Source of the DNA: Rhodeus uyekii
Lineage: Eukaryota; Chordata; Actinopteri; Cypriniformes; Acheilognathidae
Direction: 5' to 3'
DNA length: 64,000 nucleotides
Assembly: GCA_037043235.1 (NCBI GenBank)
Contig: JAWRVZ010000284.1
Coordinates: 512,501-576,500, forward strand
The translations under genes and the position numbers were made by a program. Every line of letters begins with the position of its first letter. Within the stretch, counting starts at the first letter, position 1. Shown piece after piece: positions 50,290-61,805 of the stretch. Under the pieces are notes generated by a model. That model ran no database searches. It had not been told where the DNA came from and saw nothing but the letters and a program-made list of their open reading frames with translations.

Positions 50290-51160
50290 AATCAATTTAG
50301 TTCATTTTGTGTTCAGTTCGCCAAATTCAATGTTCAGCTGTTTAATGCTGATTCAGTTCGGTTTTAACAGCGGTGGAAATGCTGCAAAGTTCATTAATTA
50401 TGAAGCAAATTCAATTCGACTGAAAAACAACTACAGAAGACAATAGAATCAATGCATTCAGCTGCTTCAGTTTAGCACAAAAATAGTGCCAAATTCACTA
50501 TTCAATTATGAAACGAGCTTAATTCAACTATAAGCGGCTCTACAGAAACTCAAGTCAGTTCAATGTTGATTCAATTTAGTTCAATAATGTTGCAGTTCAT
50601 CAATTATGAAACTAATTTAAATCAGCTCTACAGAAATCATTATTCAGCTCAGTTTCAGTGTTGATTTCATTTATTTCAGTAATTGAGAATAACAGTCAAT
50701 GTTGCATTTATCAATTATGAAACTAATTCATTCAACTCAAGTCAGTTCAATGTTGATTCAGTTCAGTTCAATAACAATGTTAATGCAGCCAATTTCCTTA
50801 GTTATGAAGCAAACTCAATTCAACTCTATAGAAGACAATAGAATCATTATTCAGTCTAATTCAATAATAGTGTCGATGTTGCACTTCATCAATTACGTTG
50901 TAATTTACAGCTGTAAAGCAGCTCTAGAGAAGATAATACATTCACATTCATGCTTTTATCAGCCGCTTTTATCATCGCATTCAAGAAACACATTGACATT
51001 CTAATCAGTTCTTGCTTTCCCTGGGAATCGAACCCATCACCTTGATGTTGCAAGCGCTGCTCTCCACACATTAGTGGCATTATCCAGAGCAAGCGAGTTC
51101 AGTGTTGATTCAGTTCAGTTCAATAATTGTGTCAAAGAGCGTCAATTATGAAACAAGTAG
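50290..51160. repeat. degenerate TTCAGTTCAAT repeat, split by a SINE
   Basis: Loose tandem repeats of TTGATTCAGTTCAGTTCAATA and TCAATTATGAAAC, spaced roughly 70-110 bp. The repeat resumes after SINE copy 8 (GTTCAGTGTTGATTCAGTTC near 51098), so the SINE inserted into an existing array. Confidence 0.8.
50942..51066 (-). repeat. tRNA-derived SINE, copy 8
   Basis: Minus-strand copy with B box GGTTCGATTCC and the 13-nt-deleted tail, inserted in the degenerate TTCAG array. Confidence 0.87.
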
Positions 51161-51480
51161 ATATTAAGACACACATGCACACAGAACGATGTGCCGATGA
51201 AATGCAGTTGTCACTCCTGAAAGTTTGCGGTGTGAGTGTTTCAGTCGGTGCGTTTGGCCTCGGGATCACAGATTGGCTCCAGTGCCTGCGGGGCCAGACG
51301 GAGGCAGAGTAAGTGATCCAAACGCAGGCAGAAAGGTCAATCCTCCACCGGCGCTCACGTCTTTCCTCCCACTGTACGAGTCCTGCAGCCAACGCCAATA
51401 ACCCAAACACAGCCCTGTTGATGTCTGTTTCCATGGAGATTCGTGCATCTCGTAACCTCATGTTAACAACGACATAAACA

Positions 51481-51517
<37 letters not shown>

Positions 51518-52316
51518 AGCTGATTCCCAGCCTTTCTCCAGGGAGTGAAACACTCCGAATTACTGCTAATTTACATTTCGGGATGGTGGAATCAGTGGTG
51601 AATTTGGCAAAGGTCAATGTGGAGCTGAAGGAAGTGGAGAAGAAAAGATTGTGGGAAGGCAAGAATCCGTGAGGCAAAAAACAGCATCTGTCATTTTATC
51701 AGCGCCGAGCCCCTCGCGGGCGTAATGTCATATGACATATCCATCCGACAGCTAGCACACGGATACCTACATACATCTCTTCAGACGATTTCTGACTGCG
51801 TGCACGTGTTTGGAGCACAGAGAGAGAGACGAGCCCGAAGACGAGCCTGCCAGCCTTCTCACCAACACACTGCTGATGACAATCTGCCAGCGGCACGCGC
51901 GCACACACACACACGCGCACGCATACGTGTCTTCACACCATCAGAGCATGGGAACATGTGAGCTGACAGTGACCAGTGATGAGGGAATCAGACCTCATTT
52001 AGACAATATGCGTGTGGTTCGAGAGATGAAACTGGTTCAGAAACTGAGTCTGACTTTGGCTCATGATCTTAAAAAAAAAAATTTGGTTACATAAAGAAAA
52101 AGAAACAAAAAAGATGATATTTATGACATGCAATATGACCTTAATCGTTTTAAAAATCTAATTTGATGATTCATTCTACAAAAAAACAATCAATAAAGAA
52201 TTGATTTTTAAAATTCCATGATTTACATTACAAAATTAAATACAAATGAATAAAATAAAATAATGATGACTGAAAAATGATGTCATAACTCGAACACATT
52301 ACAAAGACTTATTTCT
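51161..52316. other. non-coding DNA, no gene seen
   Basis: A CA run at 51482-51514. 51540-52060 is GC-balanced and unique. AT-rich after 52070. No exon recognised. Confidence 0.55.
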
Positions 52317-52406
52317 AATCAGATAAAATGACATCCATAAATCTGAAAAATTTATATATAAATATATATACATTTTTCAGATTTATGGATGTCATTTTAT
52401 CTGATT
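52317..52406. repeat. perfect 35-bp palindrome
   Basis: 52317-52351 (AATCAGATAAAATGACATCC...) is the exact reverse complement of 52372-52406, with a 20-bp AT loop. Confidence 0.97.
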
Positions 52407-52421
52407 ATCTAAGATTATCTA

Positions 52422-52433
52422 TGAATCTAAATC

Positions 52434-52477
<44 letters not shown>

Positions 52478-52489
52478 GATTTAGATTCA
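52422..52489. repeat. perfect 17-bp palindrome with (AT)n core
   Basis: TGAATCTAAATCTAATT (52422-52438) and its exact inverse (52473-52489) flank about 34 bases of AT repeats, 15 bp beyond the preceding palindrome. Confidence 0.95.
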
Positions 52490-52579
52490 ATTGAATTCTG
52501 TTAAGAGAATCAATAACTAGAAACAACTCTAGCACAAATTAATTAAATACCTACATATCAAATAATAAAACAAAATAAA

Positions 52580-53255
52580 TAAGATGGATGGATGGAAAGA
52601 AAGATGGATGGATGATAGAGGGATAGATGGAAGGATGGATACAAGGATAGATGGATGGATAGGAGGATAGATGAATAGGAAAATAGATGGATGGAAGGAT
52701 GGATAGGAGGATAGATGATGGAAGCAAGGATGAATGGATGGATAGATGTATGGAAGGATAGATGATGGGTAGAAAGATGGATAAATGGATGAAAAATTGG
52801 ATGGATGAATGAATGGATAGGAGGATAGATGTATGGATGGATGGAAGGATGGATGGATAGGAGGATAGATGGATGGAAGGATGGATGCATGGATAAAAAG
52901 ATAGATGGATGGTAGTTTAGGAGGATAGATGATGGGTAGAAGGATGGATAGATGGATAAATGGATGAAAAATTGGATTATAATAATTTATTACATTAAAG
53001 GATGGATGGATGGATGGATGGATAGGAGGATGGATGGAAAAATGGATGGATAGGAAAATAGATGGATGGAAGGATGGATAGGAGGATAGATGAATGGAAG
53101 CAAGGATGGAATGATAGATGATGGAGAATAGGAGGATAGATGATGGGTAGATGCATGAATGACTAAATAAGACAGATGAATGGATGAACAGAAGGATGGG
53201 TAGATTGATGGATGGAGGGTTGAATAGATAAACGGATGGAAAGATCAATGAATTG
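52580..53255. repeat. degenerate GATG/GATA simple repeat
   Basis: GGATGGATGGAAGGATGGAT and GGAGGATAGATGATGG patterns over about 680 bp, interrupted by AT-rich text near 52980. The 239-codon minus-strand open frame is an artefact. Confidence 0.95.
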
Positions 53256-54007
53256 AGAAACTGATATTTCCAAACAAATAAATTAAATAATCTCTTTAAA
53301 TCTAAAACTTTTTTGACAATTTACAATAATCTCAAACATTTAAACAAGTCAATTAAAAGTTCAAACGGCTGAAAGCGTTTTATCGGCCGTGACTCTCATC
53401 CGTCGCTCTGCTGTCGGGAACGACAGAGAACCATTTCTGCTTCTATTGTTCCCTCCGGTTCACAGAGAACAGCGATCGCAGATTCTAGGTTGGTAGTTCA
53501 GTTTGTGTAACTAGTTGATGGATTCAGATGATCTAAAGCGACTCCAGATGAATAATGCATTTGTGAAATAACGCTTTGCACGACGCGTCTCGGCCTCTCC
53601 GACGGTTTGACGCTGGTGGAGGCTGAAGGATGCGGGATGAATTTGCATGGAGTCCATGTTCAGCCGGTTTCTGCTGATCCGCGTGTTTCCCAGTGTTCTT
53701 GAGTGGCGTGAAGCAGGAGCCCTTGATGCTGGAGCCAATATTGGACTTGGCTGCGGTTTCACCTCAGGGCTACAGGTTAATGGTCCTCTTTGCCCGAAAC
53801 ACACACACACATTAGCAATACTGCTATCTCAGCAAACACACCAAGAGAAGGCGGCTAAATATGAAGCGATAGATGGAACCGGAGAGAAACGCAGATGGAA
53901 GCGCGTTACGGACTGAAAGAACAAACGGATGAACTCTGACAGTGGGAGAATGAACGGGTTAAATGTGAACGACTGATATGAGGGTGTCAGTGCCTGATGA
54001 AGAACAC
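53256..54007. other. non-coding DNA, no gene seen
   Basis: 53380-53900 is GC-balanced and non-repetitive. One minus-strand frame is open across it but has no convincing splice sites or family match. Confidence 0.5.
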
Positions 54008-55425
54008 AGTGGCATCACAGTTTCTACATGAATATGAAGCAGCACAACTGTTTTCAACACAGATAAAAAAAATCATAAATGTTTGTTGATCATCAAATCA
54101 GAATGATTTGTGAAGATCATCTGACACTGAAGACTGGAGTAATGATGCTGAAAATTCAGCTTTAATCACTGGAATAAATGACACTTTACTATATATTCAC
54201 ATAGAAAACAGCTGTTTTACACTGATATAATATTACACTGTTTTACTGTATTTATCATCTAATAAATTCAGCTTTAATCACAGGAATAAATGACACTTTA
54301 CTATATATTCACATAGAAAACAGCTGTTTTACACTGTTATAATATTAAACTGTTTTACTGTATTTATCATCTAATAAATTCAGCTTTAATCACAGGAATA
54401 AATGACACTTTACTATATATTCACATAGAAAACAGCTGTTTTACACTGATATAATATTACACTGTTTTACTGTATTTATCATCTAATAAATTCAGCTTAA
54501 ATCACAGGAATAAATGACACTTTACTATATATTCACATAGAAAACAGCTGTTTTACACTGATATAATATTACACTGTTTTACTGTATTTATCATCTAATA
54601 AATTCAGCTTTAATCACAGGAATAAATGACACTTTACTATATATTCACATAGAAAACAGCTGTTTTACACTGATATAATATTACACTGTTTTACTGTATT
54701 TATCATTTAATAAATTCAGCTTTAATCACAGGAATAAATGACACTTTACTATATATTCACATAGAAAACAGCTGTTTTACACTGATATAATATTACACTG
54801 TTTTACTGTATTTATCATCTAATAAATTCAGCTTAAATCACAGGAATAAATGACACTTTACTATATATTCACATAGAAAACAGCTGTTTTACACTGATAT
54901 AATATTACACTGTTTTACTGTATTTATCATCTAATAAATTCAGCTTTAATCACAGGAATAAATGACACTTTACTATATATTCACATAGAAAACAGCTGTT
55001 TTACACTGATATAATATTACACTGTTTTACTGTATTTATCATTTAATAAATTCAGCTTTAATCACAGGAATAAATGACACTTTACTATATATTCACATAG
55101 AAAACAGCTGTTTTACACTGATATAATATTACACTGTTTTACTGTATTTATCATTTAATAAATTCAGCTTTAATCACAGGAATAAATGACACTTTACTAT
55201 ATATTCACATAGAAAACAGCTGTTTTACACTGATATAATATTACACTGTTTTACTGTATTTATCATCTAATAAATTCAGCTTTAATCACAGGAATAAATG
55301 ACACTTTACTATATATTCACATAGAAAACAGCTGTTTTACACTGATATAATATTACACTGTTTTACTGTATTTACCATCTAATAAATTCAGCTTTAATCA
55401 CAGGAATAAATGACTCTTTTCTAAA
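54008..55425 (+). repeat. 112-bp minisatellite, array 5, with left transposon flank
   Basis: About 11 units from 54160 to 55410. The left flank has GAAGCAGCACAACTGTTTTC and ACACTGAAGACTGGAGTAAT; the right flank is missing (it breaks at TGACTCTTTTCTAAACTC). Variants CATTTAATAAATTC and CAGCTTAAATCAC recur in alternating units, suggesting duplication of multi-unit blocks. Confidence 0.96.
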
Positions 55426-56415
55426 CTCAGGCCAAAATAAAATAAAAACTAGAAAAAAGTAAAATGATTTTTGTTTTTGTGATATACATTTTCCTGACAA
55501 TTATGCATATTTTCGTCCCACATTCTCATTACCGCTTTCCACTGTAATATGAAAACCAAAATTAAAATTAAAGCATTGTAAAAAAATAATAAATAAACTA
55601 AATAATGGTTTTCAATAATGAAAGGCTTCATGTTTTTAGGCAAAATATTTCTTAGTAATTTTGGGTTGAAAATTGACCTGGCATGTAATCAAACACACAA
55701 TGATCTCGAGGAACTTTCATAAACGGAATAAACCAGATGAACATAAGCAGCGCGAGGCTAACGTTCACCGTCATCCATGACTTCAGATGGGATGACTCCT
55801 GCTTTTCCATTAGGACTCTCTCGTTCTCACTGTCATCAGGAGTGTGTGAGAGGTCCTCCCTCACATCCGAGCCAAGAGCCAAAGCTTTCCCACATGTCTA
55901 CGTCCATGTTGCATTAGAGCGACCCTGGCTCGCCCCCCTCCCCCCCTCCCTCGCTCAGAGCGCCCACACCAGCCTCGCCGCGGGCCCCGAACCGTCTCGC
56001 GCTCCACACCGGCCACGGCCATTAATTAAGACCAGAAATTCCCTCTCACTTTTCCTCCTCTCCTCCTCCTCTGCCAGGAGAAAAGGCCGATGAGGACATT
56101 TTGAAAGAGTTAGCAGATGTTGAGTGATTAGCCCGAGGCGTTTTCGACATCGCCCGAGTGATGTATTTGATGTGGAGTTTATTCAGCTCCAATAAACGTA
56201 TAAAGAATTACAATAATAATTCACAGATGTATATTGTGAGGATTATACGTGGAGGCCTCGCTTTGAACCGCACCACGGCAGCCAAGAGTAACAAAGGCAG
56301 GAGAAAAGGATGAAGACGGCTTTGTTTTTCGGCTTTCTGCTAATCAAAGGGTCAGAGAAGCTTGAGAGAGCTGTTCTAACACGCACCTTTATAATATTCA
56401 GTTTGCTCAAACAAT
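55426..56415. other. non-coding DNA with a GC-rich patch
   Basis: 55915-56020 is GC- and CpG-rich (AGCCTCGCCGCGGGCCCCGA near 55972), followed by ACGGCCATTAATTAAGACCA. It might be a promoter or conserved element. A minus-strand frame at 55652-55882 is open and partly hydrophobic but has no recognised family. No gene is called. Confidence 0.45.
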
Positions 56416-57612
56416 TGGATGGATGGATGGTGTTTGGGATGGATGAATGGATGGTGTTTGGGACGGATGGATGGTGTTTGGGACGGATGGATGGATGGAT
56501 GGTGTTTGGGATGGATGGATGGATGGATGGATGGTGTTTGGGATGGATGGATGGATGGATGGATGGTGTTTGGGATGGATGGATGGATGGATGGATGGTG
56601 TTTGGGATGGATGGATGGTGTTTGGGATGGCGTTTGGGATGGCGTTTGGGACGGATGGATGGCGTTTGGGACGGATGGATGGCGTTTGGGACGGATGGAT
56701 GGCGTTTGGGACGGATGGATGGCGTTTGGGACGGATGGATGGCGTTTGGGACGGATGGATGGCGTTTGGGACGGATGGATGGCGTTTGGGACGGATGGAT
56801 GGATGGCGTTTGGGACGGATGGATGGATGGCGTTTGGGACGGATGGATGGATGGATGGCGTTTGGGACGGATGGATGGATGGATGGTGTTTGGGATGGAT
56901 GGATGGTGTTTGGGATGGATGGATGGATGGATGGTGTTTGGAATGGATGGTTGGATGGTGTTTGGAATGGATGGTTGGATGGTGTTTGGGATGGATGGAT
57001 GGTTGGTGTTTGGGATGGATGGATGGTGTTTTGGATGGATGGATGGTGTTTGGGATGGATGGATGGATGGATGGTGTTTGGAATGGATGGTTGGATGGTG
57101 TTTGGAATGGATGGTTGGATGGTGTTTGGGATGGATGGATGGTGTTTTGGATGGATGGATGGTGTTTGGGATGGATGGATGGTGTTTGGAATGGATGGTG
57201 TTTGGGATGGATGGATGGTGTTCGGGATGGATGGATGGTGTTCGGGATGGATGGATGGATGGATGGTTGGTGTTTGGGATGGATGGATGGTTGGTGTTTG
57301 GGATGGATGGATGGTTGGTGTTTGGAATGGATGGTGTTTGGGATGGATGGATGGTGTTTGGGATGGATGGATGGTGTTCGGGATGGATGGATGGATGGAT
57401 GGTGTTTGGGATGGATGGAGTTTGGGATGGATGGATGGATGGATGGTGTTTGGGATGGATGGCTGAATGGTGTTTGGGATGGATGGATGGATGGATGGTG
57501 TTTGGGATGGACGGACGGACGTGTTTGGGATGGACCGATGTGTTTTGGATGGACGGACGGACGTGTTTTGGATGGACGGACGGACGTGTTTGGGATGGAT
57601 GGATGTGTTTAG
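56416..57612 (+). repeat. (GGAT)n / TGTTTGGGATGGATGGA minisatellite
   Basis: About 1.2 kb alternating GGAT runs with (T/C)GTTTGGGA(T/C). Between about 56630 and 56800 there is a homogenised block of about eight 20-bp units carrying GCGTTTGGGACGGATGGATG, while flanking units read TGTTTGGGATGGATGG. The 3' end shifts to GGACGGACGGACGTGTT. All three forward frames are open, so the long open frames are artefacts. Confidence 0.97.
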
Positions 57613-59013
57613 GATGTGTTCAGTCTGATGTTTATGGGAACGACTGAAATTAAAAGGAAGTGACGTTTATGATAGGAATGCTTATACGATGTTCAGGACA
57701 ACAGAAAGAGCTGATCTAAGGTCAACGTGTCATGCAGAGAAAAGCTCAAGCTATAGTCTCACAGAGTCAGATCTATATAGTTTAAATATACTTTATAATC
57801 AAACTATCGTAACGGAGTAATTTTAATGAGCTCATCTGGCCGGTGAATCTCAGAGCTGGTGCAAAACTACCAACATCTCTGCGCTCAGATGCTTTCTTGT
57901 GTCAATTATTGTTGTGTTTATTTTGTTATTGAGAGGAAGGTGGGCAGCACATATTCACTCTCAGCGACGTTTAGATGCAATTAGCTTTTTAGGTGATAAA
58001 TAAATGCTGCAAATACCAGTAAATAGACGATTGCATGACTGATTTAAACACTCTCCTCCCTTAAATTTAACATTTGAAAGGGAAACTCCAACAAATGCAT
58101 ATGCAATAAGAGAGCCAATATGCAACCGTGTTCGGCGTTCATTTTTCACTGCATGTCTTTAGTAAATCCTGAACGCAAAGAGGGTTTGTGTTGGTGCAAG
58201 CTCCCCGTATATTTAAAATGAACTAAAGGAGGAAAACATAGCATAAAATAAGCCCAGGAAATACTGTGGTACTAAACACTGAGTCAAAGACAGTTCACCA
58301 TAGTATTACCCTCATGGTCAACGCACATTTCATTAAACAATACGAAAAAAGCAGCAATATCAGAGGAGGTCACCTCTCATTTGTTGCTGTCTTAGATTTT
58401 ATGTAGCGTAAATACTGGAAAAGAGAAACACAGGGAGAGAGAGAGAGAGAGTCGTGCTCGTCTGATGTTGATGAAAAATGGCAGAATTACATTCAAAACA
58501 AACAACTGCAATTCGCTGCCCAACTAAAGAGCAACAAATCTCAAAAATGGCAAACTGGTAAGCATCTTAATGCCTGACATAAAACACAAGGAAAAACACG
58601 GCCATGGCGATGCATAGCAACTGCAGAATTTCAGTCAAGGAGAAAGAAGGCGAAAAAAAAACACCTTATTACTTCTAACTCCTGCAAGCCATTTTGGTCT
58701 CCAAAGGTTTCAGAGCGCCCGAGGCGCAGTGTCTGCAGTGTTTCGGGAAATGACTTGCCTTCGCACGAACACGGCTATGTTCTGCAGCAGCCGCGCTCTC
58801 AGCATCCCCTCTCACTCGCTCCTTAACCCTTTCCTGCCTCGCGCGGCACTGACTCACAGACACCGAGCTCTCCATGCAGCCCTGTCGCATTGTTTCGCTT
58901 CACACCCACATAAACGGCTCCTCGCGAGCATCTTGTTTGGCTACTTAAGCATGTGAAAACAAACATGGCGATGAAGAACGGCCACGAGGTCATGATGTGC
59001 GACGGACGGACAG

Positions 59014-59044
<31 letters not shown>

Positions 59045-60708
59045 CACACCCACTCAAGAGTGTGGATTAAATCGGCAAACTCGTTGACACAACACATAAT
59101 TAAAACATCTCGCTGGAGGTCAGGAATTTTCTAATTAGTAGACAAAGCTGCAATTGCGATCGCCTTGAGTCGGAGCGTCCACAGGTTACGGCTCAAGATG
59201 AAAGCATTTCCCCGAGCACATCTCCGAAGGGGTCATCGAGCTAAACGCCCGGAAACTTCCCTGGCAAACAAACTTTCCTCGCTAGGAAACTTCCCCGTCT
59301 CTCGGTTTTCAGAGCCTGAGAGCGACGAAGCAGCGAGACGCTGAAAGAAGGGCTAATTAGCAGTCATTATTTTTCTAGCAAACACAAGTTTTGAGGGGAA
59401 CACAGTGAAACTGAGCAGGAACTATAATTAACTGGAAGTTCGTTCGGGGAGAGATCAGAAGGTTCCTCTCAGAACCGGCTGTAATGCGACTATTTATTCC
59501 TATAAACAGAGCTCTTTTGAACAGAACCGCTCGGCCGAGAGAGTTGCGTGAAGGTAAACACGGGAACACGACCCAAACACATGTGCGCAAACCGTGGCAT
59601 TTTCCATCGCCATCCGCCTTGACCCGGATCTCCTCTGACTCAACGTAGAAAAACTCACATCCCATTAAAAAAAAGGCTGCATTTGAACGAGCATCTTTAA
59701 AAAGTGGCACATTAAAAATTGAAAGCGTTTCACATATAAAACGAACCCAATTAGAGTTCGAACGGGAAGTCGGCGTAATGAGTATCAAGTCTAAACGATG
59801 ATCCCGCTAATGAGGCCTTGTTGGTTTTGCCATCCTCACATTTTAAACGCCGTGGTGGGGAGTCATTTCTACGGCTGTTTTAAAATTTAATTGAAGGAGG
59901 AGCTAAAGATAACAACGAACGCCTTTGTGGCGAGCTAAACGAGAGAGACGCGTTGCAGGAGGTTCCCAAACACTTTTTGATGTCTTTGTGAAACTGAACT
60001 ACTGCAGAAAAACATTTAAACCTAAGAACCTCCAACGAGGGTGACCTGACAGAAGGAAAACAATCTCTAATAGGGTCGTTACGGGAAGGCGCGGCACGAA
60101 GAGTTATTTTTGAGCGTGAACGCGGGGGACCCAGAGCCTATTCGAGGAGAATCAAAGTTTCTTTTAACGCTGATGTGGCGACCGAAGTCCCTACATCAAG
60201 ACAATGATCCACCCAGAGCTGTCAAACGTGTCTCCTAAATGCCGGCAAAGACTCAAAACATCTCTCTCCGAATGAATAAAGCATGCACACACACCACGGA
60301 GAGCTCATGAACATTTTAAAAGGCTTCAGAAGAGCGAACCGTTTGCCCTTTTCCATTCAACGGTTGTGTACCTACTGGGACAGACTCTTTAGGTTGTCAA
60401 CTTCTCAAACTTTTCTTGATGCAATAACAGTCATGTTTAATACGATCGTGTCCCAGAAAAGTAGTAAGACTCTTAAGAGCCTTTCATGCGACTCGCATCA
60501 CTGATCCCCAATGCACTGAACTCCACAGAGCCGAGCCGGCGGTGGCGTCGCATGCAGGTCAAATGTTGTAATGCATCGCTTAAAGTGTAAATCCCTTTGA
60601 GTCCGTTTTCTGCGGACTGAACGTTTGACAGGACGCATAAATCATACGCTTTTATTCATTTAGCAGAATAGAAAAGCATGATAAACACATTAGGTACATT
60701 TGCGGTCC
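57613..60708. other. 3-kb low-repeat non-coding stretch
   Basis: Apart from GA runs at 58435-58451 and 59017-59044, this is the longest repeat-poor stretch outside exons. 58690-60550 is GC-balanced with motifs such as TAATTAG (59132, 59354) and TTAATTG. It could be TAF4-family intron or regulatory DNA. No exon recognised. Confidence 0.5.
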
Positions 60709-61805
60709 AAAATTTGGAATGGTTAAAAAAAATTTTTTTTGAAAGTCTATTCTGCTTCAAAGCGGCATTTACCTGATCAAACACAGTAAAATTATTGTAG
60801 CTTAAAAAACAATACTGTTTTCTATATGAATTTATAATAAAGTGTCATTTATTCCTGTGATTAAAGCTGAATTTATGAGATGATAAATACAGTAAAACAG
60901 TGTAATATTATATCAGTGTAAAACAGCTGTTTTCTATGTGAATATATAGTAAAGTGTCATTTACTCATGTGATTAAAGCTGAATTTATTAGATGATAAAT
61001 ACAGTAAAACAGTGTAATATTATATCAGTGTAAAACAGCTGTTTTCTATGTGAATATATAGTAAAGTTTCATTTATTCCTGTGATTAAAGCTGAATTTAT
61101 TAGATGATAAATACAGTAAAACAGTGTAATATTATATCAGTGTAAAACAGCTGTTTTCTATGTGAATATATAGTAAAGTGTCATTTATTCCTGTGATTAA
61201 AGCTGAATTTATTAGATGATAAATACAGTAAAACAGTGTAATATTATATCAGTGTAAAACAGCTGTTTTCTATGTGAATATATAGTAAAGTGTCATTTAT
61301 TCCTGTGATTAAAGCTGAATTTATTAGATGATAAATACAGTAAAACAGTGTAATATTATATCAGTGTAAAACAGCTGTTTTCTATGTGAATATATAGTAA
61401 AGTGTCATTTATTCCTGTGATTAAAGCTGAATTTATTAGATGATAAATACAGTAAAACAGTGTAATATTATATCAGTGTAAAACAGCTGTTTTCTATGTG
61501 AATATATAGTAAAGTGTCATTTATTCCTGTGATTAAAGCTGAATTTATTAGATGATAAATACAGTAAAACAGTGTAATATTATATCAGTGTAAAACAGCT
61601 GTTTTCTATGTGAATATATAGTAAAGTGTCATTTATTCCTGTGATTAAAGCTGAATTTATTAGATGATAAATACAGTAAAACAGTGTAATATTATATCAG
61701 TGTAAAACAGCTGTTTTCTATGTGAATATATAGTAAAGTGTAATTTATTCCTGTGATTAAAGCGGAATTTAACTATTCAAAATTATTCCAAACTTTGGAC
61801 TGGTA
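60700..61805 (-). repeat. 112-bp minisatellite, array 6, with inverted ends
   Basis: About eight units in inverted orientation (TTCCTGTGATTAAAGCTGAA). The left flank carries GAAAGTCTATTCTGCTTCAA and GGCATTTACCTGATCAAA, part of the source element. GTCCAAAATTTGGAATGGTT (60703) and AATTATTCCAAACTTTGGAC (61781) form short inverted ends, so the whole element may be bounded here. Confidence 0.95.

Noticed and set aside
52529..53248. 239-codon minus-strand frame rich in HPSI
   Set aside because: Translation of the degenerate GATG repeat.
53511..53810. Minus-strand frame near 53.7 kb as an upstream TAF4 exon
   Set aside because: None of its three frames resembles the TAF4 histone-fold or linker, and no good acceptor/donor pair frames it.
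56310..57647. Open frames of 339-445 codons rich in MDGW
   Set aside because: Translation of the GGAT/GTTTGGGAT repeat in all three frames, with no start context or non-repeat domain.
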